Below the pieces are notes generated by a model. That model was not told the origin of the DNA. It ran no database searches and saw only the letters and a list, made by a program, of their open reading frames with translations. Below are positions 1 to 7,834 of a DNA stretch of 64,000 bases, piece by piece. Every line of letters begins with the position of its first letter. Within the stretch, counting starts at the first letter, position 1. The position numbers were made by a program, and so were the translations under genes. This stretch comes from Pseudoxanthomonas sp. 3HH-4 (GTDB lineage Bacteria > Pseudomonadota > Gammaproteobacteria > Xanthomonadales > Xanthomonadaceae), in assembly GCF_006716465.1 (NCBI RefSeq), contig NZ_VFPB01000001.1, positions 1,518,427 through 1,582,426 on the forward strand, in the 5' to 3' direction.

Positions 1-1456
1 GGCCGATGTCGGTATACGCACGCGCCGTGCCGCTGTGGTAGTTGCCTGTGCCCAGGTGCACGTAACGGCGCAGCTTGCGGCCTTCCCGGCGCACGATCAG
101 CAGCATCTTGGCGTGGGTCTTGTAGCCCACCACGCCATAGACGACCTGCGCACCGGCTTCCTGCAGCTTGTCCGCCACGCCGAGGTTGGCGTCCTCGTCG
201 AAGCGTGCGCGCAGTTCCACCACCACGGTGACGTCCTTGCCGTTGCGCGCGGCCTGCACCAGGGCCTCGACCAGGGCCGAGTCCTTGCCGGTACGGTACA
301 GCGTCTGCTTGATAGCCAGCACATCAGGATCGACGGCGGCCTGCTTGATCACTTCCAGCACGGCCGCGAACGAATCGAACGGGTGGTGCAGCAGCACGTC
401 GCCGTCGGCGACCTTCTCGAAAATCGCATCGCTGTCGCGCAGCGTGCGCGGGGTGAATGCCGGGTACTTCAGCTCCGGACGCTGCACCAGGTCATAGACC
501 TGGATCACGCGGTTGAGGTTGACCGGGCCGTTGATCGGGTAAACCGCATGTTCCGGCAGGGCGAAGTTCTGCAGCAGCTGACGCACGATGGGCTTGGGGC
601 AATCATGCGCGATCTCCAGCCGCACGGCCGGCCGGTAGCCGCGGCCGACCAGCTCGTCGCGCAGGGCCAGCGCCAGGTTCTCCACTTCCTCTTCGTCGAC
701 CACGACCTCGGAGTTGCGGGTCACGCGGAACTGGTACGAACCCTTGACCTCCATGCCCGGGAACAACTCATCGACGAACACCGACAGTACAGACGACAGC
801 AGGACGAAATCGTTCTCGCCGCCGGACACGCGCTGCGGCAGGTGGATGATGCGCGGCAGCGAGCGCGGCGCGCGGACGATGGCGAGGTGGCCGGCACGGC
901 CGAACGCATCCTTGCCCTTCAGCACCACCACGATATTGAGCGACTTGTTGAGGATCTTGGGGAAGGGATGCGCCGGGTCCAGGCCCAGCGGCGACAGCAC
1001 CGGCATGATCTCGTTGCGGAAGTAGGCGCGCAACCAGCGCTTCTGGCGCGCGTTCCAGCTGTCGCGACCGAACACGCGGACGCCGGCTTCGGCCAGGCCG
1101 GGGCGCAGCACGTCGTTCCAGCACTTGTACTGCGCATCCACCAGTTCGGCGGCGCGATCGTGGATCTTGTTGAGCACGGTGGCCGGGCTCATGCCGTCCG
1201 CGCCTGGCGGCAGGCCGAAGTCCAGCGCATGGCGCACGGTGGCCGCGCGGATCTCGAAGAACTCGTCCAGATTGGTGCACGAGATGCACAGGAAGCGCAG
1301 GCGCTCCAGCAGCGGCACCGACGGATCCTGGGCCTGCGCCAGCACGCGGAAGTTGAAATCCAGCTGGGACAGTTCGCGGTTGAGGTAGAGCGCCGGGTCG
1401 CGCAGCGCGTCTTCGCCGGTCGCGGGGGCAGGCGTCGTGTCCAGGGCGGCGTTCAT
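1..1456 (-). CDS. ppk1: Polyphosphate kinase 1, 3' part outside window
   Basis: Makes long-chain polyphosphate from the terminal phosphate of ATP, reversibly. The gene runs leftward from ATG at 1456, and 485 codons are visible before the window edge; family members are usually about 690 residues, so the C-terminal third is missing here. The N-terminus has the usual start of the family (RELSQLDFNFRVLAQ, then RLRFLCISCTNLDEFFEIR). Close to the edge come RTGKDSALVEALVQAA, KTHAKMLLIVRREG and HLGTGNYHSGTARAYTD, the region that carries the phosphorylated histidine in characterised PPK1 enzymes. Its ATG overlaps the phoR stop by four bases (ATGA), so translation is probably coupled and the gene belongs to a phoB-phoR-ppk1 operon. 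Confidence 0.96.
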   Translation of the reverse strand, partial: MNAALDTTPAPATGEDALRDPALYLNRELSQLDFNFRVLAQAQDPSVPLLERLRFLCISCTNLDEFFEIRAATVRHALDFGLPPGADGMSPATVLNKIHDRAAELVDAQYKCWNDVLRPGLAEAGVRVFGRDSWNARQKRWLRAYFRNEIMPVLSPLGLDPAHPFPKILNKSLNIVVVLKGKDAFGRAGHLAIVRAPRSLPRIIHLPQRVSGGENDFVLLSSVLSVFVDELFPGMEVKGSYQFRVTRNSEVVVDEEEVENLALALRDELVGRGYRPAVRLEIAHDCPKPIVRQLLQNFALPEHAVYPINGPVNLNRVIQVYDLVQRPELKYPAFTPRTLRDSDAIFEKVADGDVLLHHPFDSFAAVLEVIKQAAVDPDVLAIKQTLYRTGKDSALVEALVQAARNGKDVTVVVELRARFDEDANLGVADKLQEAGAQVVYGVVGYKTHAKMLLIVRREGRKLRRYVHLGTGNYHSGTARAYTDIG

Positions 1457-2793
1457 GCGGTCTGGCTGTCCGTGATGATGGGGGTGGGGGCGTCGAGCCG
1501 CGGCTCCACGCGTTCGGCACCGAAATGGATGGAGAACAGGCTGCCTTGGCCCACCTCGCTTTCGATTTCGAGGCGGGCCTGGTGCAGGTTAAGCACATGC
1601 TTGACGATCGACAGGCCGAGGCCGGTGCCGCCGCTTTCGCGCGAGCGGCTGGTGGACACGCGGTAGAAGCGCTCGGTGATGCGCGGCAGGTGCGAGGTGG
1701 GGATGCCGTAGCCGGTATCGCGCACGCTCAGCACGGCGCCGTCGCCCTCGCGCGCGAAGCGCACGGTGATCGTGCCGCCGACCGGTGTGTAGCGCACCGC
1801 ATTGCTGACCAGGTTGGAGAACGCGCTGTGCAGTTCCTTGTTGGAGCCGGACAGGTCGACGTTCGCCTCGTCCTGCATGACGATGGTGTGGCGTCGCTGG
1901 CTGAGGGCCTCGGCTTCGCGCCGCAGCGTGGCCAGCATCGGCGCCATGGCCACGTTCTCGTCGGGCAGGCTGTCCTGCGCTTCCAGCCGGGACAGCGTCA
2001 GCAGGTCTTCCACCAGTTGCGTCATGCGCTGCGACTGCTTCTGCATTTCCGACAGCATCGGCGCCCAGTCCGGATATTCGGTGGGCTCCAGCATGTCCAG
2101 GTAACCATGCACGACGGTCAAGGGCGTGCGGAGTTCATGCGAGACGTTGGCGACGAAATCACGGCGCATCTGCTCCAGCCGCAACATCTTGCTGACGTCG
2201 CGCGCCACCAGCAGCCAGTATTCGTCGGAGTAGGGAATCAGCCGCAGGTTGAGGCGCAGGTTCGGGTCCACCGGCGAGGCGGCGTCCAGCATCGGTTCGG
2301 CGTTGCGGCCGGCGGCCAGCCAGTGCGACATCGGCAACGGCTGCAGGCGATCACCGATCGGGGCGCCGATGTCCGTCGGGTACTGCAGGCCGAGCAGGCT
2401 GGTGGCGGCCTTGTTGAACCACTGCACGCGCTGGCTGTTGCGTTCCACCACCACGACGGCATCCGGCAGCGCGGCGGCGGCGGCGCGGTAGGCACGAAGC
2501 ATGTCGAGCAGGCGGCGCTTGCGGGTGCGCATCTCGGCCTGGCCGCGGAACAGCAGGCGGTCGAGTTCGTTCCACACGCCCCGGCCTTGAGCCGGCTCCA
2601 GGCGCTGGCGGGCGGTCAGCCGCAGCAGCACCTTGCGCAGGCGCCAGTAGTGCCACGCGACCACGCCCAGCGCCGCCATGGTCACGATCGGCCACACGTG
2701 GCCGACCAGCAGACCCACGACCACGGCCAGCGCCAGGATCAGCGCCAGCTGGCCGAGCGTCTTGAACCAGGCGGAACGGATGTCGTGGGGCAT
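1453..2793 (-). CDS. phoR: Phosphate regulon sensor histidine kinase PhoR
   Basis: Inner-membrane sensor kinase that phosphorylates PhoB under phosphate limitation. The 446 residues contain a hydrophobic N-terminal hairpin (about residues 12-50), a PAS-like region around 105-205, the H-box FVANVSHELRTPLT with His219 as the phosphorylation site, an N-box SNLVSNAVRYTP (about 326-337), a G1 box VRDTGYGIP and a G2 box GGTGLGLSIVKH. The short two-helix membrane part with no large periplasmic sensor domain is typical of PhoR, which senses through the Pst transporter and PhoU. phoB lies upstream on the same strand, with a palindromic repeat between them; the phoR stop overlaps the ppk1 start. Confidence 0.96.
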   Translation of the reverse strand: MPHDIRSAWFKTLGQLALILALAVVVGLLVGHVWPIVTMAALGVVAWHYWRLRKVLLRLTARQRLEPAQGRGVWNELDRLLFRGQAEMRTRKRRLLDMLRAYRAAAAALPDAVVVVERNSQRVQWFNKAATSLLGLQYPTDIGAPIGDRLQPLPMSHWLAAGRNAEPMLDAASPVDPNLRLNLRLIPYSDEYWLLVARDVSKMLRLEQMRRDFVANVSHELRTPLTVVHGYLDMLEPTEYPDWAPMLSEMQKQSQRMTQLVEDLLTLSRLEAQDSLPDENVAMAPMLATLRREAEALSQRRHTIVMQDEANVDLSGSNKELHSAFSNLVSNAVRYTPVGGTITVRFAREGDGAVLSVRDTGYGIPTSHLPRITERFYRVSTSRSRESGGTGLGLSIVKHVLNLHQARLEIESEVGQGSLFSIHFGAERVEPRLDAPTPIITDSQTA

Positions 2794-2910
2794 GGGGCGA
2801 TTGTAGGCAGATGTGTATGACAGGAGGGATTGGACTGCAGGGGGCGTGATGGATACAGGGATCGGAGGATGGTCAGCCGGCGCGCGATGGGCCGTGCGGG
2901 CAGGGGTCCG

Positions 2911-3022
2911 TCGTCATCCCGGTGAAGGCCGGGATCCATGTCGCTCTTGGTGCTGCTTGCGTTGTTCCAGATCAGGAACAGCGGCGAACGCAAAATGGAT
3001 CCCAGCCTTCGCTGGGACGACG
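2911..3022. repeat. Double-hairpin dispersed repeat, copy A
   Basis: Two imperfect palindromes back to back. The left one reads GTCATCCCGG...GCCGGGATCC and the right one GGATCCCAGC...GCTGGGACGAC, joined by an A/G-rich linker. Related copies lie at 6452-6558 and 49877-49976. The outer ends are inverted relative to each other, as in REP doublets (REPINs). This copy sits between phoB and phoR; I see nothing else in the 2794-3107 gap. Confidence 0.75.
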
Positions 3023-3107
3023 GAAGTGGGGCGGCGGGTCTTCCTCACATCCCCACAGCGATGGGAAAAGATGCGTTCACACCGGATGTCCGGACCCGCC
3101 GGAATCC

Positions 3108-3797
3108 TCACATCGAGGCCGAAAAGCGATAGCCGGAACCGCGCACGGTCTGCACCATGTTCTCCAGGCCATGCGGCTCCAGGGTCTTGCGCAGGCGCCG
3201 GATATGCACGTCGACCGTGCGTTCCTCGACGTACACGCTGCCACCCCAGACATGGTCCAGCAGCTGCGTGCGCGAGTAGACGCGCTCGGGGTGGGTCATG
3301 AAGAAGTGCAGCAGGCGGTATTCGGTGGGGCCGATGGCGACCGGCGTGTCGCCGGCGAACACGCGGTGGGCGGCACCGTCGATGCGCAGGTTGCCCACCG
3401 CGACGCTGCCGTCTTCATCGTCGTCGCGCGAGCGGCGCATCACCGCGCGGATGCGGGCCAGCAGCTCACGTGCGGAGAACGGCTTGACCACGTAATCGTC
3501 GACGCCGGCTTCCAGGCCGCCGACGCGATCGTTCTCTTCGCCGCGAGCGGTGAGCATGATGATCGGCACGTCGCGGGTCATCGCGTCCTTGCGCCAGCGG
3601 CGGGCCAGTTCCAGCCCGCTGGTGCCGGGCAGCATCCAGTCCAGCAGGATCAGGTCCGGTACGCGGTCGGCGATGGCGTTCTGGGCCTCGCGGGCGTCAC
3701 CGGCATGGATGGGTTCGTACTCGCCCTTGCGCAGGGCGAACGCCACCATGTCGCGGATGGCGGGCTCGTCGTCGACGATCAGGATGTGCTTCTGCAC
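3108..3797 (-). CDS. phoB: Phosphate regulon response regulator PhoB
   Basis: DNA-binding response regulator that activates phosphate-starvation genes after phosphorylation by PhoR. The receiver domain (residues 1-118) has acidic residues D9/D10, the phospho-acceptor Asp53 in LILLDWMLP, Thr83 and Lys105 in VVKPFSARELL. The C-terminal winged helix (about 130-229) has the OmpR/PhoB features GPTEYRLLHFFMTHPE, YSRTQLLDHVWG and VDVHIRRLRKTLEP. The start is a GTG at 3797, giving MQKHILIVDDEP, with no strong ribosome-binding site ahead of it. A Pho box lies 36 bp upstream, which implies autoregulation. Confidence 0.97.
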   Translation of the reverse strand: MQKHILIVDDEPAIRDMVAFALRKGEYEPIHAGDAREAQNAIADRVPDLILLDWMLPGTSGLELARRWRKDAMTRDVPIIMLTARGEENDRVGGLEAGVDDYVVKPFSARELLARIRAVMRRSRDDDEDGSVAVGNLRIDGAAHRVFAGDTPVAIGPTEYRLLHFFMTHPERVYSRTQLLDHVWGGSVYVEERTVDVHIRRLRKTLEPHGLENMVQTVRGSGYRFSASM

Positions 3798-3833
3798 GCA
3801 GGATCCGGTGGGCGAGGGGGACCGTGCCAGTAG

Positions 3834-3861
3834 ACGACAATTTTATGACGTTTACATGACA
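3834..3861 (-). promoter_or_regulatory. Pho box upstream of phoB
   Basis: On the minus strand three hexamers TGTCAT (3856-3861), CGTCAT (3845-3850) and TGTCGT (3834-3839) repeat with an exact 11-bp period, separated by A/T-rich pentamers. This is the known PhoB-binding arrangement (TGTCA repeats every 11 bp). It ends 36 bp before the phoB GTG, a distance that leaves room for a -10 element and a short leader. Confidence 0.85.
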
Positions 3862-3897
3862 TGCCGTCGGAGTGTCACAAGGCGCCCCGGGGCGGGC

Positions 3898-5538
3898 TCA
3901 GCGGCGTTCGACGTCGGGGTCGCGGATGCCCTGGCGACGCAGTTCCAGCACTTCCGGGGTGATGGTGGCGATGCGGGCATCGATCCTGGCGCGGGCGTAG
4001 AAATCCAGGTCGCCCTGGTTCTTGAGATTCTGGAGCTGGATCAAGGCCTGTTCCGGCCGGCCATTCAGATAGGCGGCCTCGGCATAGGCTTCACCGGCGC
4101 GGGCGGTGTCGCCTGCCAGTTCGTTGGCCCTGGCGAAGTGCTGCTGGAACACCGGATCGTCGCCCGCGCGCGCCATCAGCGGGCGCAGGATGGCTTGCGA
4201 GCGCTGCCCGGCCTCGCGCCCGCCCTGTTCGTTCAGCACCTTCGCGTAGGTCAGGACCGCCGGACGGTTCTGCGGCAATCGCTGCAACAAGGCGTCGAAG
4301 CGACGATTGGCCGCCGCCGGGTCGCCGGTGCGCGATTCCGCCTCGCCCAACGCCAGCGTTATCCAGAGGTTGTCGGGATGTTCGTCGTCCAGGCGGCGCA
4401 ACTCCGTCAACGCGGTCCTGCTGTCGCCGCCCTGCAGATGGGCGATGGCCAGTCCGTAGCGCTGGGATGCCGTCAACGGCTTGCCGGCCTGCCGGCGCAG
4501 GGTTTCGTACTCCCGTACGGCGGCAGAGGGCGTGCTGGCGCTGAGTGCCCGCAGGCGCTCGCGCGCCCAGTCGAACTGGCCGGTGTCGCCGCGCTGGAAA
4601 ACCTGGGTGGGCAGGGTCACAGGGATGGGCAGCAACGGGTTGTCGCTGCGGGATTCCGGCAGTGTTACGCCACGCCGGTCGAAGCGTTCAACGTGCTCGC
4701 CACCGGGAACGCGGGTGGTCGCGGTGATCTGGTCGCCACGCAACTGGTCGGCGCGCTGGCGGGCCTCGCTGATGCGCGTGGTGGTGACCGGGTGGGTCTG
4801 CAGGTAGTCCGGCACCTGTTCGCGCCCGCTGCCGCGGCTGGCGCGGGTGGCCTGCTGGAGTTTGGCGAAGAAGCCGGCCATGGCGTCGATGTCGTAGCCG
4901 GCCCGGGACAGGGTGCGGATGCCGACACGGTCGGCCTCGGATTCGTTGGAGCGGGTGTAGTCGATCTGGCGCTGCTGCATCAGGCCCATGGCCGAGGCGA
5001 TCGCCGCCTGTGACGCATCGCCGCTGGAACTTCCGCCCGCCGCCTGGGCCAGCACGATGGCCCCCAGCATGCCCAGCAGGATCGGAACCTGATCGCGTTG
5101 CGCCCGTTCCACGCCGCGCAGCACGTGTTGCTGGGTCACATGGGCGATTTCGTGGGAGAGCACGGCCGCCATCTCGTCTTCGCGGTCCGCTGTCAGCACC
5201 AGCCCGGCATTCATGCCGATGTAGCCACCCAGCGTGGCGAAGGCATTGATCTGCCGGTCGCGCATCATGAAGAACGTGTACGCCTGCTGCGGGTTGTCGC
5301 TGTCGGCGCCCAGCCGGCTGCCCACGGTCTGCAGCCAGTCCGTGATCAGCGGGTCTTCCAGCAGATAGCCGTAGTTGCGCAGTTCGCGCAGCATCATGCC
5401 GCCGTACTCGGCCTGGCGTGCCGGCGTGAGCAGTTCGCCCGCGGACGAGCCGATGTCAGGCAGTCGGGTGTCCTGGGAGGCTGCCAGCGGCGCCGCGAGG
5501 GCCAGGGTCAGGGCGGTGGCAAGCAGGATGGGGCGCAA
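3898..5538 (-). CDS. bepA: M48 metalloprotease with TPR region, BepA-like
   Basis: Periplasmic zinc protease that, in the BepA (YfgC) family, helps assemble the LptD and BAM outer-membrane complexes and removes misassembled intermediates. The 546 residues start with a signal peptide (about 1-21, ending PLAASQ). The zinc site is HEIAH (His129, Glu130, His133) with Glu201 in SNESEAD; His249 in LQTHPVTTTR corresponds to the gating histidine known in BepA. The region after about residue 300 is helical and TPR-like. It is longer than the 487-residue E. coli protein. It is divergent from the glutaredoxin gene and lies upstream of phoB on the same strand, but phoB has its own Pho box. Confidence 0.92.
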   Translation of the reverse strand: MRPILLATALTLALAAPLAASQDTRLPDIGSSAGELLTPARQAEYGGMMLRELRNYGYLLEDPLITDWLQTVGSRLGADSDNPQQAYTFFMMRDRQINAFATLGGYIGMNAGLVLTADREDEMAAVLSHEIAHVTQQHVLRGVERAQRDQVPILLGMLGAIVLAQAAGGSSSGDASQAAIASAMGLMQQRQIDYTRSNESEADRVGIRTLSRAGYDIDAMAGFFAKLQQATRASRGSGREQVPDYLQTHPVTTTRISEARQRADQLRGDQITATTRVPGGEHVERFDRRGVTLPESRSDNPLLPIPVTLPTQVFQRGDTGQFDWARERLRALSASTPSAAVREYETLRRQAGKPLTASQRYGLAIAHLQGGDSRTALTELRRLDDEHPDNLWITLALGEAESRTGDPAAANRRFDALLQRLPQNRPAVLTYAKVLNEQGGREAGQRSQAILRPLMARAGDDPVFQQHFARANELAGDTARAGEAYAEAAYLNGRPEQALIQLQNLKNQGDLDFYARARIDARIATITPEVLELRRQGIRDPDVERR

Positions 5539-5726
5539 ACGATGGCTCCGTGGCGGATAATGGGTAGCCGGGGCAGGATGACGGGTCGCTGATCCGGGCG
5601 AGTGAATACGTGGTTAACCGGACCAGTACCGGTCCGCACTGTTCCATGCCACCGGCTGTAACCCGCCCCCGTCGACCCGATATTGGTTGGGACCCCAGCA
5701 TGTCCCTTTCGTTCCGGAGAACTCCC

Positions 5727-6017
5727 TTGAGCGACACCCCGCAAGGCGCCACCACGCCCGAGATCACCCTCTACAGCACCGCAATCTGCCCTTACTGCGT
5801 GGCGGCCAAGAACTTCCTCAAGAGCAAGGGCCAGACCTGGACCGAAGTGCGCATCGACCTTGACGCCGACGCACGCGAGAAGATGATCGCCAAGGCCAGG
5901 CGCACCAGCGTGCCGCAGATCTTCGTCGGCGAGACCCATGTAGGCGGCTACGACGACATGATCGCGCTGCACCGTGCCGGCAAGCTCGAAGCCCTGCTCG
6001 CAGGGGAGGCGGCATGA
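5727..6017 (+). CDS. grxC: Glutaredoxin, GrxC type
   Basis: Small glutathione-dependent disulfide reductase of the cytoplasm. The protein has the redox motif CPYC (Cys21-Pro-Tyr-Cys24), a conserved TSVPQIFVGETHVGGYDDM block that forms the glutathione site, and about 96 residues, normal for the family. I chose the TTG at 5727 (MSDTPQ...) because GGAGA lies 7 bases upstream; an in-frame ATG at 5700 would add nine residues that do not fit the family. The TGA overlaps the next gene's ATG by four bases, so the two are coupled. Confidence 0.9.
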   Translation: MSDTPQGATTPEITLYSTAICPYCVAAKNFLKSKGQTWTEVRIDLDADAREKMIAKARRTSVPQIFVGETHVGGYDDMIALHRAGKLEALLAGEAA

Positions 6018-6406
6018 GCGCGGCCGACGACAGCCAGGACCGCGTGAAGGCATTCACCGAATTCCGGCAGCGGTTGAACAAGCGCATCCTGGACGAGCCC
6101 AACCAGGTCGTCCGCCGCTTCTTCGCACTGGACACGCAGACCTACCAGGCAGGCGCGCTGGACGTGAAGACGAAGGAACTGCTGGGCCTGGTGGCCTCGA
6201 TGGTCCTGCGTTGCGACGACTGCATCAGCTACCACGTCGCCCAGTGCAAGGAGGCCGGAGTGACGCGCGAGGAATTCTTCGAGACGTTCTCGGTGGGCCT
6301 GGTGGTGGGGGGCTCCATCGTCATCCCGCACCTGCGCCGGGCGGTGGATTTCCTCGACCAGTTGGAAGGCGGGCAGGCTGACGCGCCGCCGGCGCACGAC
6401 CACTGA
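6014..6406 (+). CDS. Carboxymuconolactone decarboxylase family protein, AhpD-like
   Basis: A 130-residue helical protein of the CMD/AhpD superfamily. It carries the signature VLRCDDCISYHVAQC with Cys67, Cys70 and His74, the arrangement AhpD uses for peroxidase or disulfide chemistry, rather than the true decarboxylase site. Its four-base overlap with a glutaredoxin gene supports a thiol-redox role, perhaps peroxide defence; the substrate cannot be read from sequence. The GLVVGGSIVIPHLRRAVDFL segment is typical of the family C-terminus. Confidence 0.88.
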   Translation: MSAADDSQDRVKAFTEFRQRLNKRILDEPNQVVRRFFALDTQTYQAGALDVKTKELLGLVASMVLRCDDCISYHVAQCKEAGVTREEFFETFSVGLVVGGSIVIPHLRRAVDFLDQLEGGQADAPPAHDH

Positions 6407-6451
6407 AGCCCAGCGAAGGCGGCGCAGGACCATCCCCTATCCGTGACTCCT

Positions 6452-6558
6452 CCGTCGTTCCAGCGAAGGCTGCGACCCATCTTGATCTTTGCCTTCCGTC
6501 TTGCTTTGCGAAGGATGAGCAGAAGCGACATGGATCCCGGCGTTCGCTGTGATGATCA
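6452..6558. repeat. Double-hairpin dispersed repeat, copy B
   Basis: Diverged copy of the element at 2911 and 49877: outer ends CGTTCCAGCGAAGGCTG and CATGGATCCCGGCGTTCGC, with the linker GATGAGCAGAAG similar to copy C. It lies upstream of the isocitrate dehydrogenase gene. The rest of the 6407-6715 gap shows no gene; a convincing promoter was not found. Confidence 0.65.
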
Positions 6559-6715
6559 CTCCGGTGGCGTGCCGCCGGTGCCCGGCAGGCCGATCTCCGA
6601 CCATGGTCGATTAGGGGACTTGCCGGCCGTTCGGGCATAATTGGCGGACAAATCTTCCTTTTCGCGCCCGCTGCGGCTCCGCCCGGCGCGTGCCCCTGTT
6701 CGGAAACCCCACTCA

Positions 6716-7723
6716 ATGACCCAGACGATTACGGTCATCCGCGGCGACGGTATCGGCCCGGAGATCATGGACGCCACCCTGTACGTACTCGACGTGATGA
6801 AGGTCGGCCTGACGTACGAAGAAGCCGATGCCGGCCTGGTTGCGCTGGAAAAGCACGGCGACCTGCTGCCCCAGGCCACGCTGGATTCCATCCGCAGGAA
6901 CGGTGTGGCGCTGAAAAGCCCGCTGACCACGCCGGTGGGCGAGGGTTTCAGCTCGATCAACGTGGCCCTGCGCCGCCATTTCGACCTGTACGCCAACGTG
7001 CGTCCGGCGAAGTCGTTCCCGAACACCAAGTCGCGCTTCCCGACCGGCGTGGACCTGATCACCGTGCGCGAGAACACCGAAGGCGCCTATATCGGTGAAG
7101 GCCAGTCGATCTCGGAAGACGGCGAAACCGCGCTGCTGACGCAGAAGATCACCCGCAAGGGCTCCGAGCGCATCGTGCGCTACGCCTACGAGCTGGCCCG
7201 CAAGACCGGCCGCAAGAAGGTCACCATCGTCCACAAGGCGAACATCCTGAAGACCACCTCGGGCCTGTTCCTGAAGGTGGCGCGCGAAGTGGCTGCGCTG
7301 TACCCCGAGATCCAGACCAACGAGATGATCGTGGACAACACCTGCATGCAGCTGGTGATGCGTCCGGAGCAGTTCGACATCATCGTCACCACCAACCTGT
7401 TCGGCGACATCATCTCCGACCTGTGCGCAGGCCTCGTGGGCGGCCTGGGCCTGGCCCCGGGCGCCAACATCGGCGTCGACGCGGCGATCTTCGAAGCCGT
7501 GCACGGTTCGGCGCCGGATATCGCCGGCAAGGGCGTGGCCAATCCTTGCGCACTGCTGTTGGGCGCCGCGCAGATGCTGGACCACTTGGGCCAGCCGGAG
7601 AAAGCCGAGCGCCTGCGCGCCGCGATCATCGCCACGCTGGAGGCCAAGGATTCGCTGACCCCGGACCTGGGCGGCGAGGGCACCACGATGTCGTTCGCCA
7701 AGGCGATCGCCAGCCGCGTCTGA
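6716..7723 (+). CDS. icd: NAD-dependent isocitrate dehydrogenase
   Basis: Oxidatively decarboxylates isocitrate to 2-oxoglutarate in the TCA cycle. The 335-residue protein belongs to the isocitrate/isopropylmalate dehydrogenase family: IRGDGIGPEIMDATL at the start, LKSPLTTPVGEGFSSINV and VRPAKSFPNTKSRF for substrate, ITVRENTEGAYIGEG, and the metal site NLFGDIISDLCAGLVGG. HGSAPDIAGKGVANP has Asp-Ile where NADP enzymes such as E. coli Icd have Lys-Tyr, which indicates NAD use; a short NAD-IDH is known from Xanthomonas. ATG 6716 gives the family N-terminus MTQTITVIRGDG; an open frame upstream to 6641 is not conserved-looking. A homoisocitrate or tartrate enzyme is a less likely alternative. Confidence 0.92.
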   Translation: MTQTITVIRGDGIGPEIMDATLYVLDVMKVGLTYEEADAGLVALEKHGDLLPQATLDSIRRNGVALKSPLTTPVGEGFSSINVALRRHFDLYANVRPAKSFPNTKSRFPTGVDLITVRENTEGAYIGEGQSISEDGETALLTQKITRKGSERIVRYAYELARKTGRKKVTIVHKANILKTTSGLFLKVAREVAALYPEIQTNEMIVDNTCMQLVMRPEQFDIIVTTNLFGDIISDLCAGLVGGLGLAPGANIGVDAAIFEAVHGSAPDIAGKGVANPCALLLGAAQMLDHLGQPEKAERLRAAIIATLEAKDSLTPDLGGEGTTMSFAKAIASRV

Positions 7724-7834
7724 TCGCTTACGACGCCTTGCCGCGCGGATGCGTGCGGCGAGGCGGGTTGGGTGATCGTCCCCCCTGGGGTATCCTCGAC
7801 CCCATGTTCCTCATGACGCTTGCCGTCGCGCCCG

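Noticed and set aside
35..1666. 543-codon open frame on the plus strand opposite ppk1
   Set aside because: It is a mirror frame of high-GC coding DNA; its translation is rich in His, Arg and Gln with no domain, while the minus strand gives a clear PPK1.
3550..5013. 487-codon plus-strand frame opposite bepA and phoB
   Set aside because: Shadow frame; both minus-strand proteins are complete with catalytic residues.
6620..6641. Promoter TTGCCG...CATAAT for icd
   Set aside because: The spacer is only 10 bp, too short for sigma-70.
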